Assembly (NCBI GenBank): GCA_944386995.1
Contig: CALXDF010000075.1
Coordinates: 1-44,664 of the forward strand
Direction: 5' to 3'
DNA from: an uncultured Oscillospiraceae bacterium
GTDB taxonomy: Bacteria > Bacillota > Clostridia > Oscillospirales > Oscillospiraceae
Length of the DNA: 44,664 nt
The position numbers were made by a program, and so were the translations under genes. The first letter of the stretch is position 1, and each line of letters starts with the position of its first letter. The notes under the pieces were generated by a model. That model saw only the letters and a program-made list of their open reading frames with translations, did no database searches and was not told where the DNA came from. Shown here piece after piece: positions 25,347-31,745 of the stretch.

Positions 25347-26114
25347 ATGACCAGCCAGATGTTTGATATCACGGGAAAAAAGGCCATTGTGACCGGCAGC
25401 ACCCGGGGCCTGGGCCGCGGCATGGCGGAAGGCCTGATGGAGGCCGGGTGCGAGGTCTGCATTGTCGGCACCAGCGACAAGGTGTTCGAGGTTGCCCAAT
25501 CCTACTGTGAAAAGGGCTACGACTGCAAGGGCGTCAAGGCGGATCTGGGTAAGCGGGATGAGGTCTACCGCTGCTTCCGGGAGTGTCTGGAGAAGCTGGG
25601 CGGCGACCTGGATATTCTGGTCCTGTCCCACGGCATTCAACGCCGCTGTCCGGCTGCGGACTTCGCCATTCAGGACTGGGATGACGTGATCAACGTCAAC
25701 CTCAATTCCGTGTTTATCCTCTGTCAGGAAGCCGCCCGCATCATGCTGCCCAAAGGATACGGCAAGATGATCCTGGTGTCCTCCATGAACGCTTTCTTTG
25801 GCGGCCAGAATATCCCCGCCTACGCCGCAGCCAAGGGCGGTCTCACCGCCATGGCCAAGGAAATGAGCAATGACTGGCTGGCCAAGGGCATCAACGTCAA
25901 CTGCATCGCCCCGGGCTATATGGGCACCGACATGTGCGCAGCCCTGAACGACCCCGCCAACCCCCGGTTCCACCAGATCCTGGCCCGGATCCCCGCCGGC
26001 CGCTGGGGCACGCCCGACGATATGAAAGGCCCCTGCATCTTTCTGGCCTCCCACGCCAGTGACTATCTGGGCGGTGCGGTCATCCCGGTGGACGGCGGCT
26101 ACCTGGTGATGTAG
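25347..26114 (+). CDS. SDR-family oxidoreductase (gluconate 5-dehydrogenase/KduD-like)
   Basis: A 255-residue classical SDR. The cofactor motif is TGSTRGLGRGMAEG; the active site has Ser in LVSSMNAF and YAAAKGGL with Tyr/Lys, with the loop NCIAPGYMGTDM and the C-terminal VIPVDGGYLVM. The TGSTRGLG form and CIVG after beta-2 suggest a sugar-acid or uronate-derived substrate as in KduD or gluconate 5-dehydrogenase. It is transcribed alone from a perfect-consensus promoter with a palindrome after the start of transcription, and ends at an intrinsic terminator. It is at the right edge of the sugar locus and may be controlled separately. Confidence 0.87.
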   Translation: MTSQMFDITGKKAIVTGSTRGLGRGMAEGLMEAGCEVCIVGTSDKVFEVAQSYCEKGYDCKGVKADLGKRDEVYRCFRECLEKLGGDLDILVLSHGIQRRCPAADFAIQDWDDVINVNLNSVFILCQEAARIMLPKGYGKMILVSSMNAFFGGQNIPAYAAAKGGLTAMAKEMSNDWLAKGINVNCIAPGYMGTDMCAALNDPANPRFHQILARIPAGRWGTPDDMKGPCIFLASHASDYLGGAVIPVDGGYLVM

Positions 26115-26153
26115 GATCCCACTTTCCCAATTTTTGAGGTTCTGCAAAGCGCA

Positions 26154-26181
26154 AGCAGCGCTGCCCTCCGGCAGCGCTGCT
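26154..26181 (+). terminator. Intrinsic terminator of the plus-strand SDR gene
   Basis: A 12-bp stem (AGCAGCGCTGCC with complement, 4-nt loop CTCC) is followed by TTTTCTCTTTTT. It lies 39 bp beyond the stop. Confidence 0.88.
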
Positions 26182-26221
26182 TTTCTCTTTTTCCCATACA
26201 GGAGAACCCCTATATGAGGGA

Positions 26222-26260
26222 AAAACGCCAGCCGGCGCTGATTGCGCTGACTGGCGTTTT
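26222..26260 (-). terminator. Terminator of the rubredoxin/desulforedoxin unit
   Basis: Outer arms AAAACGCCAG and CTGGCGTTTT with an inner partial stem; the minus-strand transcript ends in GGCGUUUUUCCC. It lies 30 bp beyond the stop of the minus-strand gene at 26291. Confidence 0.8.
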
Positions 26261-26290
26261 GCGTAAAGGGCTGTCGCAGTCCGCCCCGGG

Positions 26291-26623
26291 TCAGTCGATG
26301 ATCTCCATGGGACGACCGCAGCAGTAGGGAATCAGGTCACCGGCCTTTACATGCTGGGTCTTGTTGCAGATGGTGCAGTAAACCTCGCAGTCAAAGGGCG
26401 CCCGCAGCTCAGGGGCAGCATTGGTTTCCTCCTCGGTCAGCCCATCGATGTGGAAACGGGCCACGTTGGCACCCGCAGCGGGCTCATATGTGCCAATGGG
26501 GGAAAGCTTCTTGTTGTCACCCACACAGTTGCCCATCTTGATCCACAGGGCCTCCAGTTGGCTGGTCTCGATGGCGTTTTCCGGAATGAACTCCACAACC
26601 GCCTTGTCCATTTTGACTTTCAT
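26291..26623 (-). CDS. Small protein with C-terminal desulforedoxin-like iron site
   Basis: A 110-residue protein. The C-terminal 35 residues match a desulforedoxin/desulfoferrodoxin N-domain pattern: CEVYCTICNKTQ, then DLIPYCCGRPMEI, i.e. C-x2-C followed by an adjacent Cys pair and the GxPM tail, which bind one iron (or zinc) with four Cys. The N-terminal 70 residues contain LEALWIKMGNCVGDNKKLSPIGTYEP and GLTEEETNAAPELRAPFDCE and match no family I can name. No superoxide-reductase active-site His cluster is seen, so it is not a full desulfoferrodoxin. It lies 34 bp behind the flavin-reductase/rubredoxin gene and shares a terminator, which suggests a redox partner in oxygen or superoxide defence. 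Confidence 0.75.
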   Translation of the reverse strand: MKVKMDKAVVEFIPENAIETSQLEALWIKMGNCVGDNKKLSPIGTYEPAAGANVARFHIDGLTEEETNAAPELRAPFDCEVYCTICNKTQHVKAGDLIPYCCGRPMEIID

Positions 26624-26657
26624 CGCGCACTCCTCCTATCAGGGTCTCTCTAATGCC

Positions 26658-27452
26658 TTATTCTGCGGCGAATTGGTCCTTTCCAACGCCGCACAGGGGG
26701 CAGACGAAATCCTCAGGCAGATCTTCCCACTTGGTGCCGGCAGCAATGCCGTTATCCGGATCGCCCAGGGCCTCGTCGTAGACATAGCCGCACACTTGAC
26801 AAACATACTTCATGGTTTTTTCCTCCTCATGTTTTGTAACAGGTTCAATTTTTTCAAAATCCGCAACTCCATGCTTGCAGATGGGGCATACAAAGTCCGC
26901 AGGCAGTTCCTCGCCCTCATAGATATAGCCGCAGATGATACAGCGCCATCCCGTCTGCCCCTTCTTCTCCTGGGGCTTTGGCTTGATGTGGGACTGATAA
27001 TAGCTATAGGTACAACTGGGCACATCGGAGAACTTCTCTCCGCCCGTCACATCCGCAAGAAACATGGTGTGGGTCCCCAGATCGACAGTGTCAAACACCT
27101 TTGCCGAGAGATAGCCGTTGGTATCCCGGCTTTGCAGGTACATCACACCATTGGCATCCCGGCGCAGACCCATGTAGTCCTTCATCTTGTTTACGTCCCG
27201 GCCGGACTGGAAACCGAAATGCCGGAACGTCTCAAAGGACGCCTCCTGAGAGAGGATCGACACATTGAAAATCCCGGTGCGCCGGATCAGGTCGTGGGTG
27301 TAATTTCTCTTGTTAACAGTGACCGCTACCCGCAGCGGGGAATCGGTAACCTGCTGCAAGGTATTGATAATGCAGCCGTTGTCTTTCTCCCCCTCCCGTG
27401 CGGTGAGGATAAAGAGCCCATACGAGATCTGGAACATAACCTGGGTATCCAT
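26658..27452 (-). CDS. Flavin reductase domain fused to two rubredoxin domains (high-molecular-weight rubredoxin type)
   Basis: A 264-residue electron-transfer protein. Residues 1-155 form an FMN-binding flavin reductase domain ([45 protein letters not shown]). Residues about 170-205 are a short rubredoxin-like domain with CIICG and CPICK. Residues about 214-264 are a full rubredoxin with [19 protein letters not shown] and [11 protein letters not shown]. Moorella Hrb with flavodiiron protein reduces oxygen or nitric oxide, and this protein probably carries electrons from NADH to such a partner. The second rubredoxin has its own internal ATG and AGGAGG. It precedes the desulforedoxin-domain gene in one operon. 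Confidence 0.88.
   Translation of the reverse strand: MDTQVMFQISYGLFILTAREGEKDNGCIINTLQQVTDSPLRVAVTVNKRNYTHDLIRRTGIFNVSILSQEASFETFRHFGFQSGRDVNKMKDYMGLRRDANGVMYLQSRDTNGYLSAKVFDTVDLGTHTMFLADVTGGEKFSDVPSCTYSYYQSHIKPKPQEKKGQTGWRCIICGYIYEGEELPADFVCPICKHGVADFEKIEPVTKHEEEKTMKYVCQVCGYVYDEALGDPDNGIAAGTKWEDLPEDFVCPLCGVGKDQFAAE
26813..26827 (-). promoter_or_regulatory. Internal ribosome site and start for a separate rubredoxin
   Basis: AGGAGG (26827-26822) sits 8 bases before an in-frame ATG (26813-26811) inside the fusion gene. Initiation there would give a 51-residue rubredoxin (26658-26813) starting [14 protein letters not shown], the normal size of a free rubredoxin. Confidence 0.55.
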
Positions 27453-27475
27453 GCAAAGTTCCCCCTCTTTCTCAG

Positions 27476-27545
27476 TATAGTTTTACTATAGCAAACCTCT
27501 CCCCGCGCTGTCTGTTGCAATGGCAACAATTTGGAACACTTTTTC
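27476..27545. promoter_or_regulatory. Palindrome cluster upstream of the rubredoxin operon
   Basis: Three inverted repeats follow one another: TATAG-TTTTA-CTATA (27476-27490), TGTTGC-AATG-GCAACA (27513-27528) and TTTGGAA-CACTT-TTTCCAAA (about 27530-27549). A TATAGT -10-like element overlaps the first on the minus strand. They could be operators for a redox or oxygen regulator. Confidence 0.35.
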
Positions 27546-27724
27546 CAAAAAGCGCCAAAATATTTTTCTCTCTCCCGGCAATCCCTATCATAGTCTCTCC
27601 TGCTTCCGGTCATTTCATTCCTATCCCCGGCACTGCCGCTCCGGCAAGGTTGTCCTGTGGTCAGCCGGCTGTCATAAAATTTTGAACGGGCTGTGAATAA
27701 TCTGTGAATCATTTCTCCATGGCC

Positions 27725-27752
27725 TTGACAGTTTGAAGATCCCTGATAAAAT
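27725..27752 (+). promoter_or_regulatory. Orphan sigmaA promoter in a noncoding stretch
   Basis: TTGACA (27725-27730), 16-bp spacer, TAAAAT (27747-27752), with a perfect 12-bp palindrome ACATGTACATGT (27756-27767) over the predicted start of transcription. No plus-strand ORF follows, so it would drive a noncoding RNA. Confidence 0.55.
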
Positions 27753-27758
27753 AATACA

Positions 27759-27856
27759 TGTACATGTGAGATTGTTTCTTTTTCTTTTCTCCCTCTCTCT
27801 ATTTTCTTTGAAACAAAGAACCGGGTGCCAAGCGGTACCCGGTTCTTTGTTGTTTC
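27759..27856 (+). ncRNA. Candidate small RNA with pyrimidine-rich region
   Basis: The roughly 98-nt transcript predicted from the orphan promoter would have a U/C-rich single-stranded tract (27770-27808, including CUCCCUCUCUCU, able to pair with purine-rich ribosome sites) and end in an 18-bp stem with AAGC loop at 27812-27851 followed by UGUUUC. The stem contains one G:U pair on the plus strand, which would be a C:A mismatch on the minus strand, so the RNA structure favours plus-strand expression. There is no direct evidence of expression. The rest of 27453-27898 shows only the palindromes listed separately and no protein gene. Confidence 0.35.
27812..27851. terminator. Long hairpin between the LysM-GH18 gene and the noncoding stretch
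   Basis: 18-bp arms AACAAAGAACCGGGTGCC and complement with loop AAGC. It lies about 48 bp beyond the minus-strand hydrolase stop at 27899 and can also end the plus-strand candidate RNA. Neither side has a full U-run (TTGTTTC on both strands). Confidence 0.6.
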
Positions 27857-27898
27857 ATCTGACCAAAAAGTGAGGGACCCATCCCCCATTCTCAGCGC

Positions 27899-29194
27899 TC
27901 AAACCTGTGGGTCCGCCACTTCATACAATCCGTCCAACACAGTCCAGCCTTGGGCAAAGGGCCGCATCAGGTTCCAGTACCCCGCCCCATGGCACCCATA
28001 TTCCGCTACCAGGCGCAGCTTAGCCGCAGTGCTGCGTCCGTCCTCAAACCAGACCACATGGGGATGGCCGTCCCCGGCGGTGTAGAAAAAGAAGGGGGAC
28101 TGCGCCGTGGCATCATACTCGATCTCTGCGCCGTAGCGTACAGCCAATGCAACCGCCTCCTGGTTGGAGAGGGAGCGTCCCATGGTCTCGCCCCTGCGGA
28201 AGGGCAGGGGCCAGTCATAGCCGTAGTTGGGGATGCCAAGAAGGATCTTCTCTGCCGGGATCTCCGTCACTGCGTAATCCAGCACCTGGCGCACCTGCGG
28301 GATGGGCGCCACCGCCATTGGCTCACCGGCGGCATATCCCCACTCATAGGTCATCAGCAGCACAAAGTCCGCAGCCGCGCCAAGCCCTGCGTAGTCGTGC
28401 CCTTCATATAGGATCCCAGGCTGATCGGCATGCGTCTTGGGGGCAAGTGCCGCCAGAACCGGATAGCCCATGGGGGCCAGTTCCCGCCGGAGGGCTGTAA
28501 TGAAAGCGACGTAGGCCTGCCGCTCCTCCGGAAAGAGAAACTCAAAGTCCACATCCACCCCCCGATACCCCTTCTGCCGGATGGTCTCCATCACACTATC
28601 AAGAAAGTTTTGTTGAATCGCAGGGTCTGTCAGCACCAGGCTGCTGCGCTGATTGGAAAAGTATCCCTCCTCGGTCATGGAAGACAGGTGCATCAGCGGC
28701 AGACTTCCCAACTGATCCGCAGCCGTCAGCAGCCGTCCGTCTTCCAGAGGCAGAAGCGTCCCCATGGCGGTAATCCCGTAGCTAAACGGAGTCAGGCAGC
28801 TCATATAGGGCAGCTCCGCATCCAGCAGAGATGGGGCGATATAGGGGTAGGCATAGCTGTTGGTGGTGATGGTTCCCAGCTTCTCCCCCAGATACGAGAT
28901 TACCAGCGTCTCTCCCGGTGTCAGATGCGCCTGTCCCCCCAGCTGGAAGTTGCGCCGGTAGAGCTGGCGCACCGTCACGCCAAAGGTCCGGGCGATGGAG
29001 GAGAGGGTATCTCCTTGCCGCACAGCGTACACCTGCCGGGGAAAGCGGACAGTCAGCGTCTGCCCCACAGCCAGGTCCCCCGGATCCGGCACACCGTTGT
29101 CCGTCATCAGCCGCCGGGGATCCACCCCGTACTGCCGGGCAATGGAATAGACCGTCTCTCCCCGGCGCACCTCATGAATGATCACCGCACTCAC
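27899..29194 (-). CDS. LysM-domain glycoside hydrolase family 18 protein (spore cortex hydrolase SleL/YaaH type)
   Basis: A 431-residue peptidoglycan-binding hydrolase. Two LysM repeats at about 5-48 (HEVRRGETVYSIARQYGVDP) and 52-96 (YAVRQGDTLSSIARTFGVTV) bind glycan strands. The rest is a GH18 barrel with the catalytic DxxDxE motif in GVDVDFEFL, plus YEGHDYAGLG and VLLMTYEWGY. There is no export signal, which fits SleL/YaaH proteins that are placed on the developing spore by the mother cell. SleL is an N-acetylglucosaminidase that degrades cortex during germination. No sporulation promoter could be confirmed. It stands alone with a hairpin beyond its stop. Confidence 0.92.
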   Translation of the reverse strand: MSAVIIHEVRRGETVYSIARQYGVDPRRLMTDNGVPDPGDLAVGQTLTVRFPRQVYAVRQGDTLSSIARTFGVTVRQLYRRNFQLGGQAHLTPGETLVISYLGEKLGTITTNSYAYPYIAPSLLDAELPYMSCLTPFSYGITAMGTLLPLEDGRLLTAADQLGSLPLMHLSSMTEEGYFSNQRSSLVLTDPAIQQNFLDSVMETIRQKGYRGVDVDFEFLFPEERQAYVAFITALRRELAPMGYPVLAALAPKTHADQPGILYEGHDYAGLGAAADFVLLMTYEWGYAAGEPMAVAPIPQVRQVLDYAVTEIPAEKILLGIPNYGYDWPLPFRRGETMGRSLSNQEAVALAVRYGAEIEYDATAQSPFFFYTAGDGHPHVVWFEDGRSTAAKLRLVAEYGCHGAGYWNLMRPFAQGWTVLDGLYEVADPQV

Positions 29195-29243
29195 CTCGGC
29201 ATCATCCTATGCGGCGCCGGGGCCTGCTATACCCGCAAAAAGG

Positions 29244-29275
29244 TGCGCCGGAGGACATCACGTTCCTCCGGCGCA
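29244..29275 (-). terminator. Intrinsic terminator of the IclR gene
   Basis: A perfect 12-bp stem (TGCGCCGGAGGA and complement) with 8-nt loop; the minus-strand transcript continues CCUUUUUGCGG. It directly follows the IclR stop at 29278. Confidence 0.85.
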
Positions 29276-29277
29276 GT

Positions 29278-30084
29278 TCAATTTTCATTTCCGGACTTAT
29301 AGCCCAGCGCCTCAGAGATCCGGCGGGCCGTATCCGCCAGCTGCGGCTTGATCTCCGTCTCAATGCGCTCCGGCGTCATCCGGCTCACCGGCCCGGTGAC
29401 GCTGATGCCGGCAATGATGCTCCCGGTGTAGTCACGAATGGGACAGGCCACGCATCGGGAACCGATCTCGCATTCCTCGTTGTCATAGGCAAACCCCTCC
29501 CGGCCTACCCGCCGCAGTTCTGCCATCAATCCCTCCTTGGTGGTGATGGTATGTTCCGTAAAGCGGGGCAGCCCCTTCTCGCGGATCAGCTTGTCGATCT
29601 GCTCCTCCGAATAGGTCAGCAGGCGGAGCTTGCCGTTTCCAGTACAGTGCATGGGGCTGACATTGCCGATGTGCTGCATGCTCATCAGCGTCTGATCCGG
29701 CCCCGTAGCCACATCAATATACACCATGGTCATATCGTGCTCCACTGACACGCACAGCCCCTCATGAAACTTCTGGGACAAGTCTGCCAGGAAGGGGTGC
29801 GTAATGGTCTGCAGTTCGGTTTTGCTGTTGTGCTGGTTGGCAATGCGGCTGATCTTATAGGTCAGATAGTAGCGGGCGGTATCCCTCTCCTGTGCCACGT
29901 ATCCGCAGTTCTGCAGGGACGTGAGAAAACGCAGGGTGGTGCTGGCATTCAGATCCAGCGCCGCGCTGATATCCCGCAGGCGCATGGGGTCCCGCGACTG
30001 GGCCAGCAGTTCAATAATGGCAAGGGCTTTTTCTGTGGAGCGGTTGCTGCCCGCTCCACCCTTCTTCTTTTCTTCCTCGGGCAT
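29278..30084 (-). CDS. IclR-family transcriptional regulator
   Basis: A 268-residue regulator. An N-terminal winged helix-turn-helix (about 15-75) contains STEKALAIIELLAQSRDPMRLRDISAALDLNASTTLRFLTSL; the effector-binding domain covers about 90-262 with VSVEHDMTMVYIDVATG, GSRCVACPIRDYTGSIIAGISVTGPVSRMTPERI, the usual IclR sensing core. Such proteins control sugar-acid, aromatic or glycerol catabolism. The start at 30084 is chosen because the promoter at 30115-30143 puts transcription near 30108, which excludes the longer frame to 30186, and GGGGGAG precedes this ATG. It is isolated between LysM-GH18 and the HPr-like gene; its targets are unknown, though KdgR-type IclR proteins would fit the sugar locus. 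Confidence 0.93.
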   Translation of the reverse strand: MPEEEKKKGGAGSNRSTEKALAIIELLAQSRDPMRLRDISAALDLNASTTLRFLTSLQNCGYVAQERDTARYYLTYKISRIANQHNSKTELQTITHPFLADLSQKFHEGLCVSVEHDMTMVYIDVATGPDQTLMSMQHIGNVSPMHCTGNGKLRLLTYSEEQIDKLIREKGLPRFTEHTITTKEGLMAELRRVGREGFAYDNEECEIGSRCVACPIRDYTGSIIAGISVTGPVSRMTPERIETEIKPQLADTARRISEALGYKSGNEN

Positions 30085-30114
30085 GGTGCTCTCCCCCATC
30101 CAATTCTTTTCTCC

Positions 30115-30143
30115 ATTGTAGCACAGGGCCGCCCGCTTGTCCA
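30115..30143 (-). promoter_or_regulatory. SigmaA promoter of the IclR gene
   Basis: Minus strand: TGGACA (30143-30138), 17-bp spacer, TACAAT (30120-30115). It decides the start codon of the IclR gene. Confidence 0.72.
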
Positions 30144-30271
30144 CCGAAATTTCAAATAGTAAAACGCACTTTTGTTTTGCTTTCACCGTCCGCTGATTTT
30201 CTCCATTGACAGAACACCGGAGACTATCCTACAATAGCGGCAGCAGGCCGCACCTGCTTTTTGAAATACCG

Positions 30272-30309
30272 CAGGGCGGCCGCCCGGCATTTGCCGGGCG
30301 GCCGCCCTG
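30272..30309 (-). terminator. GC-rich hairpin after the HPr-like gene
   Basis: A 17-bp perfect stem (CAGGGCGGCCGCCCGGC and complement, ATTT loop) lies 21 bp beyond the stop of the HPr-like gene. The downstream U content is low (GGTATTTC), so termination may be partial. Confidence 0.6.
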
Positions 30310-30330
30310 TTCCAGATCCGGATCTCCGGA

Positions 30331-30597
30331 TCACGCAATGACCTTTTGTGTTGCCATATAGTGGAGCAGCCTTCCCGCATCCTCGCTGCAGTTGCTCTGC
30401 ACACTGACTCGCTCAATCCCGGCTTTCGGCGCCATCCACTTCATCAGCGCCTGGATCTCCTTGTTGTTGCGCAGGTCGCAGACGGATGCGTCGGGCAGGT
30501 CCAGATAGACCGGCTCCTGGCAGGAGTCCACAAGCTCAAAAAACTGGTTCATGTCTTGGACGTTGTAAAAGGTCAAGGCAAACTTCCGATTGGACAT
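30331..30597 (-). CDS. Small HPr-like protein lacking the phosphorylation sites
   Basis: An 88-residue protein. The C-terminal half (YLDLPDASVCDLRNNKEIQALM, then VSVQSNCSEDAGRLLHYM) lines up with the HPr fold, where the same positions hold the 'KSIMGLMSL' helix and the 'A-x-G-x-DE-x-xA' helix. The active-site His of GLHARPA and regulatory Ser46 are missing, so phosphotransfer is unlikely and a regulatory or scaffolding role is possible. The start at 30597 has AAGGAGGTG six bases upstream. It has its own promoter, is divergent from the AraC gene and ends in a hairpin. The fold match is by eye and moderate. Confidence 0.65.
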   Translation of the reverse strand: MSNRKFALTFYNVQDMNQFFELVDSCQEPVYLDLPDASVCDLRNNKEIQALMKWMAPKAGIERVSVQSNCSEDAGRLLHYMATQKVIA

Positions 30598-30627
30598 ACA
30601 ATGCACCTCCTTACGGTTTATGGTGTA

Positions 30628-30656
30628 AGAATACCGTCTTTAATGTCCGGATACAA
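30628..30656 (-). promoter_or_regulatory. SigmaA promoter of the HPr-like gene
   Basis: Minus strand: TTGTAT (30656-30651), 17-bp spacer, TATTCT (30633-30628). The ribosome site AAGGAGGTG follows about 20 nt downstream. Confidence 0.55.
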
Positions 30657-30710
30657 TAAAAAACCAGACCGCTTCTATCAAAAAACCGCCAAAGAGAGGA
30701 GTTGAGCGCT

Positions 30711-31670
30711 ATGCCGTTACAGGATGGAGGCATCAATGTCAGCAGGGATCGCCGGGAACTGAAGCTCCATGGCACCGCAGAGTTCCCCTGCGCCGGATAC
30801 CGCAGCACCATCACCAATCGGGCCGGTCACCGGATCCCCTGGCACCGCCACGAGGAGATCGAGGTACTCTATCTGGTCTCCGGTTCCTTGGAGCTGTGCC
30901 TGCTGGGCCGCACCAACCACCTGCGAGCCGGGGATGGAGCCTTTATCAACACCAATGTGCTCCATATGGCCTGTTCTGTGGATCGGTGTGAGTTGTGTTC
31001 CCTGGTGTTCCGCCCCGCTCTGATTGCCGGTGGGGCAGACAGCGTCTTTGAGAAAAAATATGTCCGGCCCCTCACCGAATCCGCCGCCGCCAAGGGCGTG
31101 CTTTTGCGGCGCACATCCGAGCGGGATGTCCAGGCTCTTGACGAACTGGAAGCGGCCTTCCAGGCCATGTCCGCAGCAGAAGGCGGGTATGAATTTGCTG
31201 TGCGCGCCCATCTCAGCAGCCTCTGGTATCTGATTTACAGCCGGGAGGAGGCAGATATTACCGAGAACCCGGTCCACGCTTCTACGGTGGATGCCGCCCG
31301 GCTCAAGGCCATGCTGGACTATATCCACGAAAACTATGCCCAGCCGCTGGCCCTCTCCCAGATCGCCCAGGCTGCCAACATTGGGGAGCGGGAGTGCCTG
31401 CGGTGTTTCCGGCGGACCATCAACCTCTCCCCCAAGCAGTACCTCCAGCAGTACCGCATTGCCGAGGCGGCGGTGTTCCTCCGGGAGAGCGCCTTGACGG
31501 TGGCGGAAGTAGCCTCTCACTGCGGCTTTGACAGCCCCAGCAACTTTGCTCAGACTTTTCGCAAGTACTATCACTGCTCACCCCGGGATTTTCGCCGGGA
31601 TTTCCAGGAGGGCCGTCCCGGACACGGCGTGCTCACTGCCGGTTTCAGCGGGCCATCCGCCCCGGTGTGA
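30711..31670 (+). CDS. AraC-family transcriptional regulator with cupin sensor
   Basis: A 319-residue regulator. The N-terminal cupin domain (about 25-115) carries IPWHRHEEIEVLYLVSGSLEL with the metal/ligand His cluster and AGDGAFINTNVLHMA; the C-terminal AraC domain has two helix-turn-helix motifs (QPLALSQIAQAANIGERECLRCFRRTINLSPKQYLQQYR and TVAEVASHCGFDSPSNFAQTFRKYYHCSPRDF). I use the ATG at 30711, which follows GAGGAG at 9 bases; the TTG at 30702 overlaps that site. It is divergent from the HPr-like gene and ends at an intrinsic terminator, convergent with the SLH operon. The ligand is unknown. Confidence 0.92.
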   Translation: MPLQDGGINVSRDRRELKLHGTAEFPCAGYRSTITNRAGHRIPWHRHEEIEVLYLVSGSLELCLLGRTNHLRAGDGAFINTNVLHMACSVDRCELCSLVFRPALIAGGADSVFEKKYVRPLTESAAAKGVLLRRTSERDVQALDELEAAFQAMSAAEGGYEFAVRAHLSSLWYLIYSREEADITENPVHASTVDAARLKAMLDYIHENYAQPLALSQIAQAANIGERECLRCFRRTINLSPKQYLQQYRIAEAAVFLRESALTVAEVASHCGFDSPSNFAQTFRKYYHCSPRDFRRDFQEGRPGHGVLTAGFSGPSAPV

Positions 31671-31685
31671 GTCTCATAAATCGCG

Positions 31686-31717
31686 GCAGCCCCCGAGCCT
31701 TTCGGCTCGGGGGCTGC
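31686..31717 (+). terminator. Terminator of the AraC gene, at the junction with the SLH operon
   Basis: A perfect 14-bp stem (GCAGCCCCCGAGCC and complement, TTTC loop) 15 bp after the stop, followed by TTTGCTGCC. The convergent SLH gene ends at 31746 and may also use it. Confidence 0.75.
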
Positions 31718-31745
31718 TTTGCTGCCTGTCAGTTTCTTACCAGTA

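Noticed and set aside
3220..26114. Sulfoquinovose (sulfo-transaldolase or sulfo-transketolase) pathway
   Set aside because: Split transketolase, isomerase and transaldolase fit superficially, but I see no sulfoquinovosidase, sulfolactaldehyde dehydrogenase/reductase or sulfonate exporter, and Gnd and the other genes do not belong to those clusters.
27513..27549. Palindromes in 27453-27560 as a transposon end or attachment site
   Set aside because: There is no transposase, target duplication or long matching repeat; short operators are the simpler reading.
30272..30309. GC-rich palindromes (30272, 12586, 41827) as a CRISPR or REP family
   Set aside because: The sequences differ from one another and are not regularly spaced; they look like independent hairpins near gene ends.
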